Assembly (NCBI GenBank): GCA_963920665.1
Contig: OY987263.1
Span: 36,320,547-36,384,546 of the forward strand
Length of the DNA: 64,000 nt
Direction: 5' to 3'
DNA from: Straminergon stramineum
Lineage: Eukaryota > Streptophyta > Bryopsida > Hypnales > Calliergonaceae
Both the position numbers and the translations under genes were made by a program. Shown one piece after another: positions 12,780 to 24,720 of the stretch (position 1 is the first letter of the stretch; the number at the start of each line of letters is the position of its first letter). The notes under the pieces were generated by a model. It was not told where the DNA came from, did not search any database, and was given only the letters and a program-made list of their open reading frames with translations.

Positions 12780-13400
12780 CAACAAAAAGAAAAGGCCATC
12801 GGCAATGCATAATTTCAAAAAAAAGATAGAAGAAGTCTTTTTGGGAAAAAGTTTTAAAACAATGGAAAAGATAAATGAAGAATAGATAAATTAGAGAGAT
12901 TAAACCAAACTTGAAAAAATAAAGAAGACAAGAGAAAATGAAAAAAAAAAGATTAGAAAATTACAACAAATAAAAAATTAATAAAAGGTTAATAAAACTA
13001 GAAGAGAGAGAAATATGAAAAATAAATTTAAGAAGTTTAAATATTTTCAAGTAATGAAATAGATAAATGAAGAAGTCAAAAATGAAAAAGAGATAAAAAA
13101 TTCATATGGAGAAAAAGAGAAATTCAATGAAACTTTGGTATGGAATAGGAAAAAAAAGCGTGTCCATCTATAAAGAAGAAAAAAAATAGGAAGAGAAAAA
13201 AATTCAAAGTAATAAAATTGACAAATTAAATTCTGGTACAAGAAAAAATAATAAGAAAATTGAAATTTCTAAAAAAATAGTAAAAAATAAAATATCAAAG
13301 CAACTCTCAAAAAGTAAATAAGATTTTGGTATAGAGAAAGAAGAAATATAGAAATAGATAACCAAAAAAAAATAATGTAGACATAAAAAGAGTGGAAAGA
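12780..13400. repeat. Purine-rich low-complexity tract
   Basis: Runs of A, GA and AAG. It is the reverse complement of the pyrimidine-rich tract in CACTA element 1 (6640-7560), together with its flank at 12630-12780. Confidence 0.7.
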
Positions 13401-13415
13401 GTCCTTAAAATAAGT

Positions 13416-14552
13416 GTCGCACCCCTTAGTGACACTTACCACCTTAAGTTCCCTTCCAATACTTCTCAAGCACTTGATACTTTAGTGGTACCAACGGTCA
13501 CGCTCTTCTAACACTACACATGCCACGCACATCCAATGTAAGTCCCCAATTCCAACTCTTTGTGCTAAGTCTCAATCACCGGGACTACTAGTACACACAC
13601 ACACACTCATCATGACACCGGGACATGTTACTTGGTAACATGGGGCGGAACTTCCATCTTATTGTGCAAGGACCCATGGTGGCACTACTCACCATGGTCC
13701 TAACCGCCCTTGAGTGTAACCCCAACTCCATACTAGGCTCCTTGTATATTTGTCACTTTCCACTTCATCACCATTCGGGACTCACCATTCGGGACACCTC
13801 ACATAGCCTAGTAAGGAGTGGGATTCCACCCAACCGGTGCCACAGGACACACCAAAGTGTCCCATGGTACCTTGGAGTGGTGGTGACCCCACACCACCAA
13901 CCTTGAGTCACTGGGACTCACCAAGGCTCAAGAGGGAGTGAGGAGGGAGACCAACCCCTCTTATAGTACTTTCTGTGGGATTCGGCAGACCCCCCCCTTT
14001 GTATGTCAAGGGGGACTCCCAAACACGCTTTGGTTTTGGAAGACCACCCCGTTTCTCCCGATTAGCGCTAGTTTGGGACTCCCGAACTTCCACCCGGCAT
14101 AACTTTGCGGTTCGGCATCCAAATCGCACATGCGACCCCATTTTCGATATCTACGCGACGCGTAGATGCCGATGGACTACTCACTTGCTCCATTCGGACA
14201 AGTACTCGCAAAGTTATCGCCCTCCAAAGATTCGGGACACTCCTAGTGCGGCTGGGGCACTCCCGGCGCGACTGGGACACCCCCAACTTTGAACGCCCAT
14301 AACTTTTGACTCGCAAAACCAAATCACGCGTTCTTTGGACGGCTAGAAGCGTCTTCTCAAGACCTTTCCAAGCATGTATCACACGCCCCTAAATTCGTCC
14401 GGATCAGAGTGCTAACACGCTTTGATCGCTCGGGACTCCTAGTCCCCCTCACCTCATCTCTTGCAAGGCTTGGGGAGTCACCCCCAATGTCCCCCTTGCT
14501 CACCAAGGTGGCACGGGCACACCTTGTGATGAGGGTCGTGACAACATCTATC
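13416..14552 (-). mobile_element. GC-rich block, possible solo LTR
   Basis: A compositionally sharp island inside CACTA element 2 that element 1 lacks. Read on the minus strand it begins TGTCACGACCCTCATC and ends GGGGTGCGACA. These TG...CA borders, and the TGTCACGACCC start, are common in plant Gypsy-type LTRs. The flanking 5-mers (GATGT and CTTAT on that strand) do not match, so no target duplication supports it. Many overlapping ORFs in several frames are a by-product of the low stop density and do not look coding. Confidence 0.4.
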
Positions 14553-14944
14553 TTTGTTCTTGTCATGAAGTCACAAGGGCAACTACAAAATGACTGCAAC
14601 ATTATTTTTCAAGCATCATTGGTGCAATTAGGGAGTAGAAATCATTCTTTAGTCATTATGGTCAAGAAGTCATTTTCTACAGTTGCATTTGCCCATGTGT
14701 TTGTACCCATTTTCTTGTAGTGTTTATCTATAAATTTTGATTGGAGGCTCTAAATGTTAAAGAGATAGTTGAAGACAAATTCTAATTTGATTTTCCAACT
14801 TTTCTAAGTTCATAATTTTTTGAAAAAAATTATTCTACTAAACTTAAATGAGGTCTGAAATTCTATTTCAAATATATTTTTAACTTACTTGTTAGCAATT
14901 GAGCTCCTATTAGTTCTATAATTTACATATCCCACATGGTTTGT

Positions 14945-15732
14945 TTAACCCCTAAAGGACCAAACGGCATTTTTTTGGCACCATAGCGAGTTTTGGCAGC
15001 TCACTACAAATGGAAATTTTTTTTTTCTTTCAAAATTTCACACGACATGTGCCTGAGGAGTAGCTTTAAGGCCCAACAATTTTCATAACTTTTGAAGACA
15101 TGGTTAAAAAGTTATTGTATGATATGTAGTTTTCATTGCTTGGCAAGCAACTCGGGTAACAAAAAAAACTTCTTTAAAAATCACTTTTATTTAACTCAAT
15201 TTTCAATATTTTTGGAAAAAAATTTAAAAAAAGAAGTTTTAGATTGTTTCTTACAACATGAAAACCATTAGGATTGGCATTTTTCAATTCCATATATAAA
15301 TTGTTAACAATTTAGTATTTTGAATCATTCTCTACTTCTTTCTACTTACTAATTTTTTCCTATATGTTGTACAAAATCCAAATGATCTAAAATTTTTCAA
15401 GTATGTGGAAAACTTGCCTTGAAGAATGAATCCAAAGAGTTACAGCCATTTTGGACATTTTTTCATAATGATCTGACCTTGTGAAGTGCAGCTACCCAAG
15501 TTTTGGGAGGGCTAGAAAATGGCTTTTTGTCACTTCAAGTGTTAATATCTTGCAATCTACACGTTGGAAATTTCTGAAATTTTTTCCACATCTTCTCAAA
15601 CCAGCGTTCTACAAGACCTTATAGTCACATATGTCCAAAAATGTATTTTTTCTAAAATTTGGTACTTGTACTAGAGATGATAGTTTAGGAGCGTTTTTGG
15701 TGAAAACATAGTCAAATACATTTAAGGGTTAA
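14945..15732. mobile_element. TTAA-bounded element T2
   Basis: The left border is TTAACCCCTAAAGGACC and the right border ends AAGGGTTAA. It is an inverted copy of T1 (reverse complement over most of its length) and a direct copy of 50768-51712. It lies just outside CACTA element 2. Non-coding. Confidence 0.72.
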
Positions 15733-16536
15733 TGTTCTACCACCCTATATATGTATATATAGAGCTTGTCTTCTTCAATAAGAATACAAAAAATGAATGA
15801 CACTAGATGTAAGTGGTGTAGTTCATTGATCTTAATTGGATAATTTTATGTAATATTAGAGGAAAAATGGATCTAGGATAGGGCCTTATCTTTAAGTAGT
15901 ACGGGACATTACATGTTGGTGCCAAATGGCATTCATGATGGGACAAATCGGTTAGAGTGTGTCACCATACATTGATTATGACACCAATATGGAGACCATT
16001 ATTGATTTTTAGTTCCACATTGTTTCAACCTATGCCAACTATACTTGCCATCATCCCTTGGGATGCCACAAAGGTTGTCATCATCACTTCTTGAGAATGT
16101 TTCCCTTAAACTTTGAGTGCCCTATACGAATCCAAAAAACAAGGTACAAATAGCTACTCAAGTTGATCCTACAGATTAAAAAATAAGATCCAAGAGACAT
16201 GACCATTGAGATTGCTAGAGAGGTAGAGAGGGCATCTTTGGAAGAAACTTATAGAAGTTTTCACCGTAAAGCCTAGGATATCATAATGGTCAAACCTCTC
16301 ATAACAGGAGGCCAGATTTGGGGGCGATGGGGCACTCATGGGTTAAGCTGCTTTAATGGCTAAACAAAGGGCCCTATTGTAGTCCCATTTTCCCTCTAAT
16401 GATTGTCCATTTCCCCTTGCATTATGAAAGATAGTTGGAAATTCTCGAGAATCTACAAATTTGAAAGATTCAAACTTGTGTAACAACAACTTGTAATGTC
16501 ACAAAGTTATGAATTGTCCTTGCCTTTTTTTTTTTA
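15733..16536. other. No gene recognised
   Basis: Low-copy AT-rich sequence; no supported frame or element border. Confidence 0.4.
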
Positions 16537-18597
16537 TTGAATATCGCTCATAACTCCTTGCAAGCTCCTCAACCACGTAGGTTTAAAGGTTATGAAAAAA
16601 CAATGGTCGAAACACTTGTTGAAATAATCACTTATCATCACTACAAAGATCACCTGCTAAGTCCAAGTGTGCAAGTACCTCAAGCCGTGGGCTATGAAGT
16701 AAGTAACCTTCGAGATGCCGGGAGGTGGCGAGTGGGTTACCGGGCGTAACCAGCGCTGTACATGGATGAAAACTCATGTAACTGCTGCCTTCTGGGATGA
16801 ATATCGTGTGATTATGAACGAACTGTTCTGCTCGTGGATGAAAAACCGTCCAGCAGACAGACGCACACAACCAGAGCTGGTTACGCAGGTCTTCAGTGTT
16901 AGTAGGATCTCAGTAACGAACAGCAAGTGGCGAGTTGGCGACTCTTGAAATAAGAATTTTCCCTCAACTTCTTCCACCCATGGATTCATCTATGTTTCAG
17001 TTCTCCGATCTCATTGCGATAGTTTTTGCAATTTTTCACCCATAGAATGTATGTGCATGTGCATCAATGTTTGTTTCGTCACTCTCCTTTCCTTTCCTTT
17101 TGCATCCTTGAAATAGTTACCTGTAACTGTTGGAATTAAGTCATGCATAGAGTCAATTAAGAAACAGACACTTGAATACAGATTGAAGTAATTCTGTCTT
17201 GCTATCTCAAACTTCAGAGTCCGATTCCACAAAACCCGAGCCTGGCTGCTTGCACGATCCAATGCCAGTCATGGATTTTCCTTAATTAATCTTCAATATA
17301 AGAAGGTAAGTATGCTGGATGTATTACACTCAATCATTTCTTGACTCCGTTCAATCTGCTGTGCAAATTCCTGAAGTTGCAATGGCGATTTTGGCACTGT
17401 TTACGCACTTGGGACGAAGTGTCTGACTCTATATTTACAATTCTAGTACAGGTCGAGCTGTAGTGGAGGAGTTGCGAGATCATCGAAGCCTACCCCCGAT
17501 CGGGATGACATTATTTTGATGCAGGGGTTTTAGGGTTTGAGGAGGAGAGTGTCAGTTAGGGTTGTAGTTGATTATTTGAGCGGAATTCTAATATGTCTGC
17601 AATCGGTTGAGGTATAGGTTCTCAATTGAGACAGAAAGTTGGATGGCGCAAACACTGTCGGGGTTGCGGATTGCGGTTTCTCCAGGGGAAGGTAGGGACC
17701 GTGCAGAACCTCATGTCTTGGTATCTACGCCCGAAAGAGACACTTTGAACATGGCGACTATTGTTAGAATGATCAAGTTTTTGTATATTCTCGCGAGCAA
17801 ATTAGAGAGGATTGCAAAGCACTAGAGAATGTGTTATTTGATACTGCTTGCACAATTTATAAGTGTTCGAAGTGTTATCAGTAGGTAACCTACAGCCGAA
17901 AATAGTTCTGTTTGAGGTGCTTTTAATAAGTATTTGCTAATCCTACAAGAATTTAGATATTGCTTCTAGGTATGTTCTCACTTGGTTCTAAGAGCGCTTT
18001 AAGCAAGGGTCTTAGGAGAAGGTCTTAGGTATGAGTTTCGAACCCTTGTGGATTAGATTAAGTCCACTATGACTCCTAACACCAAGTATGAAAATTCCTT
18101 TGAATGAGGTGGCCCTACCTGACTTCAGACTGGTTTCAAGTTGTGAGTTCATGGCAGGACTTATTTTTCCAACATGTTAAATTCTTTACAGTATGTCTAT
18201 GGAGCACTGAAGCAGCAGCTTCATGTTAGGGAATGTCTGTCATCACCTAACGCATTCACTCCACTTTATTTCAGTCGTCCTCAGATTGGGATCAGTACTG
18301 TAACTGATTCAACCTGAATGTGGTGCAGCGATGGACTTTCTGGGGTCAATATCATTGTTGCAGCAGCTACCTGGGACATCACTTCAGAAAGATTGCCGAC
18401 GTAGTTGAGCAACTTCAATTTGGTTCAGGCCTTCGAAAACCTTTAAATTATGATTTTACCACATTCTGTTTCGTTCTCAATTAATTAGGTTGATTGTAGC
18501 TTGTTTTTTGAAAGCCGTGCTTTCTGAAATTTCTGTTTTTGCCGTCATCCTGGTGATTATCTTGTCAGCAGTGTAACCTATTTTTCCGTGTATACAG
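16537..18597. other. Low-copy sequence, unassigned
   Basis: Composition changes here to more balanced, non-repetitive DNA, continuous with the FORGETTER1-like relic downstream. Open stretches exist on the plus strand (16715-16948, 17607-17825) and minus strand (17011-17262) but none matches a family I know. I looked for the walker-type and upstream helicase blocks of FORGETTER1 here and did not find them. It may hold decayed 5' exons and introns of that gene or its original flank. Confidence 0.35.
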
Positions 18598-21243
18598 TTC
18601 ATGCGCTCAATAAGTACCACATACTAAAATGGATAAGAAAGCCGTGGGTGTCACGGAAAGAGTGTTGTTTCTCACTTATAGTAGTGTAATTGCCTCTTCT
18701 GAGAAGGGAATTTCAAGATTGCAGCAGCTGGTACAGTGGTGTGGTCCTGGTTAAGATAGGCTTGTTGTTATTGATGAGGTGTCGACGTCTCACTTTATTT
18801 ATCCTTCTGGAGTTTATTCAAGCTAGGTTCATAGCCATCGTATGTCTTGGCTTGAAGTGTTTCACGACTGGAATCTTAGCCACTTCGTACTATCCCGTCC
18901 CGGAATCATGAACCTGATGCATTTATCTAGAGATTTTGATAGATTCCTCTTCTCAGCCAATGTTACGTGGGGTGATTGTTATGGAATGGGCATATAAATT
19001 TTATATGTACTTGAGTACTTCTGCGAAGAAGAATTTTTATTATCATCAATGATCATTTCGACAGGTGATCTTGTATTCACCAGTTCAAGTAGGTTCTCTA
19101 TGTTCAGTGTCACGAGGCCAAGAATCATGTACCTGGAGTAGGAGGTCAAGCCACGCGTACTGGTGAAGCGGTTCTTGAAATATAAGTATTGTATGATTTT
19201 CCCGAACGCTCGGACTTAGCAAAATTTTGCAGCTTGGTGTCCGATCTGAAGGACTTGAATCTGTGTAATATTTAAAACAAAATCCAACTTCTTTCATTTA
19301 TTGCCTAACTGCATAATGTGCCCTTGAATCTTATCATTGGCCTTTCCCAATGCATATGCGACTTTCCTTTAAAGTATTGATCAAAATTCGGTTCAAGAAA
19401 TTTTATTTTTCTTGGATTATAAGCCATTCTTGTGTGGGTACATATGTCCAATACTCAGTTCTCAAGGGGCTGACTTTTCCATCGATGAAGTACCTGTGGA
19501 GGTCAAAATGCACGTCTGTGACATGCACGTTTTACAGAATCTAACATTCTTGTGTTCAATGGAGGTTAAATGGATTTCTCAATAATTGTTCATGATTTCT
19601 GGGTTACAGAACATGTATTTTAAAGCATGATTTTTCTGGAGTTCATTGTGTGTTGAACTTATGTCCGCTTTGGATGCTTTCAAAAAGAAGCCAAGTCAAA
19701 ATCAACTTTGGAGGCTATACTGGGCAAATCATCAGGTAATAATGCTCTTCTCAGTTTTTGATTTCAATGGTGTATTTTAGAAACCATGTCCTCTATATGA
19801 TATACGAATGTGCTATTATGATAATAGTTTCATATCCATGTTACAATATATAATATAATACGGTCTGAATAAAATGATAGTATTTAAGAAATCTGTGCCT
19901 AATTTCTACTGGCTACCCTATGGAAGTATCGGCATGTAATCGAAAGTTGGAGACCCTTATGGCTTCTCTTCTTTTTAAGAAGATTCTAATTTCTTACATA
20001 GTGACAGTTGGAGTATCAAATTGTGATTTGTTGTTTTCTTATGCTTTCGTGTGTGATGCAGCGGTTCTTCCGTCATATTTACATGGCTGCCAAGGTGCCT
20101 ATTCCTGTGTGGTTGGCAAAGAGGCATTGGAAGAAGAGAAATGTGTCGTGAATGGCCTGCGAAGTACAGGGGAATTGCGTACAGAAATAAATGTGTGAGC
20201 TTCTTTATGCTTAATACTTTCTCATTGTTTTCATAAATGTTGTAGGGGATGCTGAATAAGTTTCTATACGTGCAAACTGCAAAGAATAGGGACTACTAGT
20301 TAGTGGAACAACACATCCCTCAGGGAATTTTGTATGAAAACTCGATTAGTTTCTGAAACAATTTCACTGTATTTTAGTGCCAATCAGTTTCATGTTGTTC
20401 TGCAATTTCATTATTGTGATTACAAGCCCTTTCTGACACAAGAGTCTTTACACTGTTCAATCATTCTTGGTGTGCAGGGCGTTGAGCTTGACGATTTTGT
20501 ATCAGGGCCACAGAAGTTGTTGAAGCTTGTAGAAGAGCATTATCCTCTTCCTCAGGACCCTGAACACACTGAGGCTTACACCAGTCCTTTGCGTCCAAAG
20601 AGAAATTCTTTCTGTTGCCAAGGAACTTATGTAATGTATTCTTCTTTGTTTGTGTTGTCTGTGCTCCGGGATTTAGTTTTCTCTTCGACTGATTCTAGTC
20701 GAAATTTTCTCTTTGACCATTTTACTATAGTCTATATGAAAGTGAATTTTTTGATGGCTGTCAATTTGCGTGAACAGGTGAGTCGGAGCCAGACTCAACG
20801 GGAAGCGAGGAAATCAGGTCCTGTCGTATTTGCATGGTGGAAAACGTATGTGGAATCAGTAACAGAGACACTTATCTCATTGTAACCCAAATTCTTTCCA
20901 ATTCCTTCTTAATATTGACAGAATCATTTGCTGAAATTTCTCTGTGGACTTTCGTTTCGTTTAACATACGCTTGTCTGTCTCCGTGCAACTTGACTTGAT
21001 GATCTCTTTCACTTGCAGGCATCGCAATTTTGGGAATGCAATAAATGCGGCATTGTTGTTCATCCTGCTTGTCCCTCTCCATCTCTGCCGAAAAATGCAG
21101 ATTGTGACTGGTATTGCGTTGGATGCGGTGAGAGGACCATTGATCATCAAGTAGAGCGCCGACGTTATGTTTATGTTGTTTCCTCCCGGTTGTTTCTTTT
21201 GACTCTTTGTCAGTGGACTTATCGTTGCCTTCAAGATTTTTGA
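18598..21243 (+). pseudogene. FORGETTER1/strawberry-notch homologue, truncated pseudogene
   Basis: Plant strawberry-notch proteins (FORGETTER1) are nuclear DExH helicase-like chromatin factors with a PHD finger. Recognisable exons in order: 18598-18778 (VLFLTYSSVIASSEKG, RLQQLVQWCGPG, ending ...VVIDE), 19108-19185 (CHEAKNHVPG...ATRTGEAV), about 19412-19540 (ILSSQGADFSIDEVPVE), about 19634-19735 (QNQLWRLYWANHQ), 20062-20194 (RFFRHIYMAAKVP, then KCVVNGLRSTGE), 20478-20630 (VELDDFVSGPQ), 20778-20845 (CRIC) and 21019 onward (CNKC, HPAC, CVGC). Introns have GT-AG borders, and the DECH box is split by one. Damage: a one-base loss near 18617, TAA at 18752-18754 replacing an expected Tyr, TAA at 19183-19185, and a one-base loss near 20120. 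Everything C-terminal of the PHD finger is missing; repeat A starts near 21300. Introns argue against a retrocopy. Confidence 0.85.
20820..21127 (+). other. PHD-finger-coding exon pair within the FORGETTER1-like relic
   Basis: The two exons give a complete Cys4-His-Cys3 pattern: CRIC, CNKC, HPAC and CVGC, with a Trp two residues before the last pair. The intron falls after the Asn codon at 20845. Zinc ligands are all present although other exons are broken, so decay is either recent or this part was still selected until lately. Confidence 0.75.
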
Positions 21244-21299
21244 TGAATTTTCTGTAATTAGATGAACGGTTGGGTTGAAGTTTGAAAACATGACCTTAA

Positions 21300-21690
21300 T
21301 GGCATGGTTTGGAAGCATATTTTGACTAGGGTAAGGTGGAAACACCTAAAACCATCAAAATAAACAATTCAACATAGTTGGAGGCACCTTTTTTTTTAAA
21401 ATATTTTTTTAGTATTAGCAATTGAAAATCAGGAATTTAAGAAAAAAAATAGAATTTTTGGATATGACATGTAATTTCTATAAATTTTCATAATGAAAGT
21501 TCACCAGGTCACTGAGACCATCATATGGTTGGATCTAAAATTGAAATTTAAAAAGATCAATAGTTAACTAATTATAGTTAAGTATGGGGATGATTTAATG
21601 ACACTTTTGAGGGACAATTTTATGGAAGTCTAGTATACAAGAATGGATATAGGGACAATTTTGGGTGTTTCGACCATATAATAAATGTGT
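21300..21690. repeat. Dispersed repeat A, copy 2
   Basis: Matches 960-1278 and 1677-1740 but lacks the 400-bp repeat D found in copy 1, so it is the empty-site allele for that insertion. It begins directly after the last recognisable codon region of the FORGETTER1-like relic. Confidence 0.65.
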
Positions 21691-21946
21691 TTTGTAGGTT
21701 AGAAGTAGAAAAGTTAATGAAGAATATGATTCTAGATACTACCTAGTTTCTTGAATTGCCAAATAATCCTTTGAATGACATTATTTTGCAATTTAGATGT
21801 TCAATTGAGATGTTGGAAGGAATATCAAGGTTGATATGGTTTGTTCAAAGAGGTATCTCTAACCATAATGGGCTTAGCATCTATTCATTGGGTGTACTTG
21901 CTCTACGAAACAACAATTGATTTGAATTGATGCTTACAAAAACATC

Positions 21947-22925
21947 TTAACCCCTCGTCCTTGAAGTGGACCAAAAGTATCCTCAAATATTTTCAAGTCA
22001 TATCTGAAGTGTTGTAACTTTTGCATCAAATGTCTGATTTCAATAAAACTTGTTGGAAAATTTGCCCTCTCCCTTCTTGTTTGTGTGGTACAATTTTCAA
22101 ATCAATCAAAGATGTACTGACTTTTTAGATGGCAATTGAAGTTTGTAGGTTCAATTGTATTTGAGTTCACCAAATTGCATTTGATGGCTATAACTTCAGG
22201 GGCTTGTATTTCCTTCATTCAATGTTTGTTTTCAATAAAATTTGTTGGGTTATGTTCTTGTTGAAGTTAAGTTCTGTAGTACAACTTTCATTTCAATCCA
22301 AATTGTTTTGAATGTTTGGGAGCAATTTGAAGTTCAATGTCTTGACATTTTTGGATTATAGTGAACTTCAGCAACTTGTTTCTTCTTCATACATTGTTTG
22401 TTTACAATAATTATTTTTGGAAAATTTTCACACACTAGTTTAGTTTGTGTTTAAAATATCATATCAATCCAAGAAGTTATGAGTGATTGAGAAGCATTTC
22501 AATAGAAGGAGGTTCAAGTTTTGATGTGTTTTTTGCAACTTTTCTTGCTATTTTTTGACATTTCATTTTGTAGAGACAATGAGGTAATTGAATGAATTTT
22601 AGTTTTCACCAAATGAATGTGTTTATATGCTATTTTTGAATCACTTTATAATTTAATTTTTTTTCAATTGAGTAGGTTTAGGAATCAAATTTCACCTCCA
22701 AATGTTTTTCTAGGAAAATTTCAGCATCCTTTTTCAACACTCAAATATTATAATCTTGCAATCTTTGTAGCCACATGACTCCAAATTTGATTCACTTCAT
22801 CAACACCACATACACTATAAGATTATACAATTAAAATCTCTACAACTTAGTGACATTTAGTTCTATAGGACTTCAAAAGCAATGATATTTTTTGAACTTG
22901 TTCAAGCCTAGGAATGAGGGGTTAA
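21947..22925. mobile_element. TTAA-bounded element T4
   Basis: The left border is TTAACCCCTCGTCCTTGAA; the right border in reverse is TTAACCCCTCATTCCTAGG. The unit is 979 bp. The interior differs from T1-T3 and contains three diverged tandem units of about 170-190 bp (landmark TTTCAATAAAA near 22038, 22230 and 22402). Non-coding. Confidence 0.68.
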
Positions 22926-23453
22926 GTCATCTATTTTAATATTCCAAAATAACATCATTGTATGACAATTATGTCATATTAAATGTTTTTTTCAATCTAC
23001 ATGAATTTTTCAAAGCATTCTTCAAGCTTTGAGCATCATCAATGGCAACATGCTAGTGATGCACAATATTCCAAAATGTTTTTCAAGACATTGTGGAAGA
23101 CATGGCATGTTTGTGATTGTATCCATTTGGACATTCCTCAAGGCATTAGAGTAGTAGATTGACAAGACCAAGTATACTCATGTATTTGTGTTGACATTAC
23201 TTCAAACATTTAATACCTATAACAACTACCACTAATACACGTAGATGTTGATAGTGGCATTGATGTTTCATAAAATACCAAAGTGGACAATGTTATAGAA
23301 TTGGGTGCTTAGATGGCCCCCATATTGGCAACTACAAGCATTCAAATGTCGCTATCTACAAAGAGCAATATTAGGACATTGGATGCATGTTTGTAATGTT
23401 GTGTGCCTACACTATAGAATGCCTTTATGAATCCATGATGACATCATTTGTAA
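22926..23453. other. No gene recognised
   Basis: AT-rich sequence between two elements without supported features. Confidence 0.4.
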
Positions 23454-24177
23454 GGGTGATTGCAAGAAACACTTGTCCTATTTTGTATCACACAATGTTT
23501 GCTAATTTATTTTTTGCCCATAGCTTTTGTGTTTTGGCTCCAAATGACTCAAGATTTTTAGGGAAGGTACTCATAATTATCATACACCTTCCCTAATTTT
23601 TTTTCATAATTTCCAAAAATAATTTACTATCCAAAAGTAGACCCCAATTCAATGTCACACTTGCCAATTTAGAGGATTTTAGTACTATTTAGAACCCAAT
23701 AAAATAGATTTTGAGCTGAAATTTGGATGAGATGATCTTCTAGTAGACTTGTAGCTTTTCAGAGAAGGAATTTTAAAAATAGTTAATTTTTTTTGGTGTG
23801 GAAGTCTACAAAGTGAGCTTCTTTTTGCTTGCATTTTGTAACATAAAAAATATTATTTTGGTGGGTTTTTTGGTGAATGACCATCTCCATAGGGTTGTTG
23901 CAAATGGAAAAATTTTATTTTGTGTATTTACTTATTTTTACTATTTTTCCTTAAGTAAAATATCAAGGTATGTATTTTCTTGAGACTTAGCACTTTTCTA
24001 GTTCTCCTACTTAGAGAATTTTTCTATGCAATTCCTTCCATGGGTACCTTCATTTTAGAGGTATATACATTAGTCATATTTTTTTCATTTAAAAAAAATT
24101 AATTTTCTAATTTTAAAATACTCCCCCCAAAATCAGCAAAACGCAACAACATCGACAAGTGTTTCTTGCAATCACCC
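23454..24177. mobile_element. 724-bp element with 24-bp perfect terminal inverted repeats
   Basis: The left end is GGGTGATTGCAAGAAACACT followed by TGTC. The same 24 bases occur as reverse complement at 24154-24177. TAA lies directly before the left end and one base after the right end, compatible with a Harbinger-type TAA duplication but not exact. No coding signal inside. Confidence 0.55.
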
Positions 24178-24677
24178 ATAACACCAATGCATAAAAAAAG
24201 ATGTCTCAATTTGTATTGCAGTGTTGTAGATCAACGGAGAAAATACATTTCAATCTCCTTGACAACATCAATAACAACATAGCAATGTCATTACTAATGT
24301 CCAAAAAAATATCATTCCATCTGATTTGATGTGAAGGTTAGCATAGCATTTATACCACTACCACTCCTACAACTATTGACGTGGACTGCCTCAAACAGAT
24401 ATTTAGTTAACGGGACAGTAGTCATATGCCATTTTTTCATTTATATTCTAGGACTGGTATAGTATGGTCTGAAATCTAGGAGAGGTATACATTTCAGACC
24501 GCACGGTCTGAACCTCAAAGTGCCAAATTTGTGGAATACCGCCGTTTTAACAAAATATCCATTCACATCAGATTTTGATGGGACTAGGTTAGCATGCCCA
24601 GTCACTTTGTGCCGTCACGTTGCACACCATGTGAACAAGGGGCAGCTTGAGCTCTACCTCTGTGGCATTGCCCATAC

Positions 24678-24720
24678 CACGTGGCATCTATGTGACAGCC
24701 ACGTGGTAGCCACGTGGTAG
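24678..24720. promoter_or_regulatory. Cluster of three G-box (CACGTG) sites
   Basis: CACGTG occurs at 24678-24683, 24700-24705 and 24711-24716; the last two lie in a tandem 11-bp repeat (GCCACGTGGTA). G-boxes bind bZIP and bHLH factors in plants. No transcription unit starts obviously nearby; the peroxidase ends at 25332 on the other strand, so this is downstream of it. A functional role is unproven. Confidence 0.35.

Larger units (their letters stand above)
10368..14722. mobile_element. Non-autonomous CACTA (En/Spm) transposon 2, with nested insertions
   Basis: The 4,355-bp element starts CACTACAAAAAAATGATAG and ends with the reverse complement of CACTACAAGAAAATGGGTAC. It is flanked by TTT on both sides (10365-10367, 14723-14725). 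It sits inside a fold-back repeat C: removing it joins GAAATTT to ATCTATAAATTTTGATTG, as in the uninterrupted copy near 31010. Its right end corresponds to the left end of element 1, so the two lie in opposite orientation. It carries a hairpin CACTA miniature, TTAA element T1, a purine-rich tract and a GC-rich block. No transposase frame is visible. Confidence 0.87.

Noticed and set aside
13625..14720. Dense overlapping ORFs of 60-105 codons on both strands
   Set aside because: They follow from the high GC of the LTR-like block; no domain, no splice pattern and no single preferred frame.
6148..14722. CACTA transposase genes inside the two large elements
   Set aside because: No frame longer than about 105 codons and none resembling a CACTA transposase; both look non-autonomous.
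18778..18790. Apparent frameshift destroying the DECH box of the FORGETTER1-like relic
   Set aside because: GATGAG is followed by a GT donor, and the Cys-His codons appear after an acceptor at 19107, so this is an intron and not a lesion.
20834..21154. 106-residue plus-strand ORF spanning the PHD intron
   Set aside because: It reads through an intron with clear GT-AG borders and breaks the zinc-ligand pattern.
20872..21345. 157-residue minus-strand ORF
   Set aside because: It lies antisense to the recognisable PHD-finger exons and has no homology of its own that I can see.
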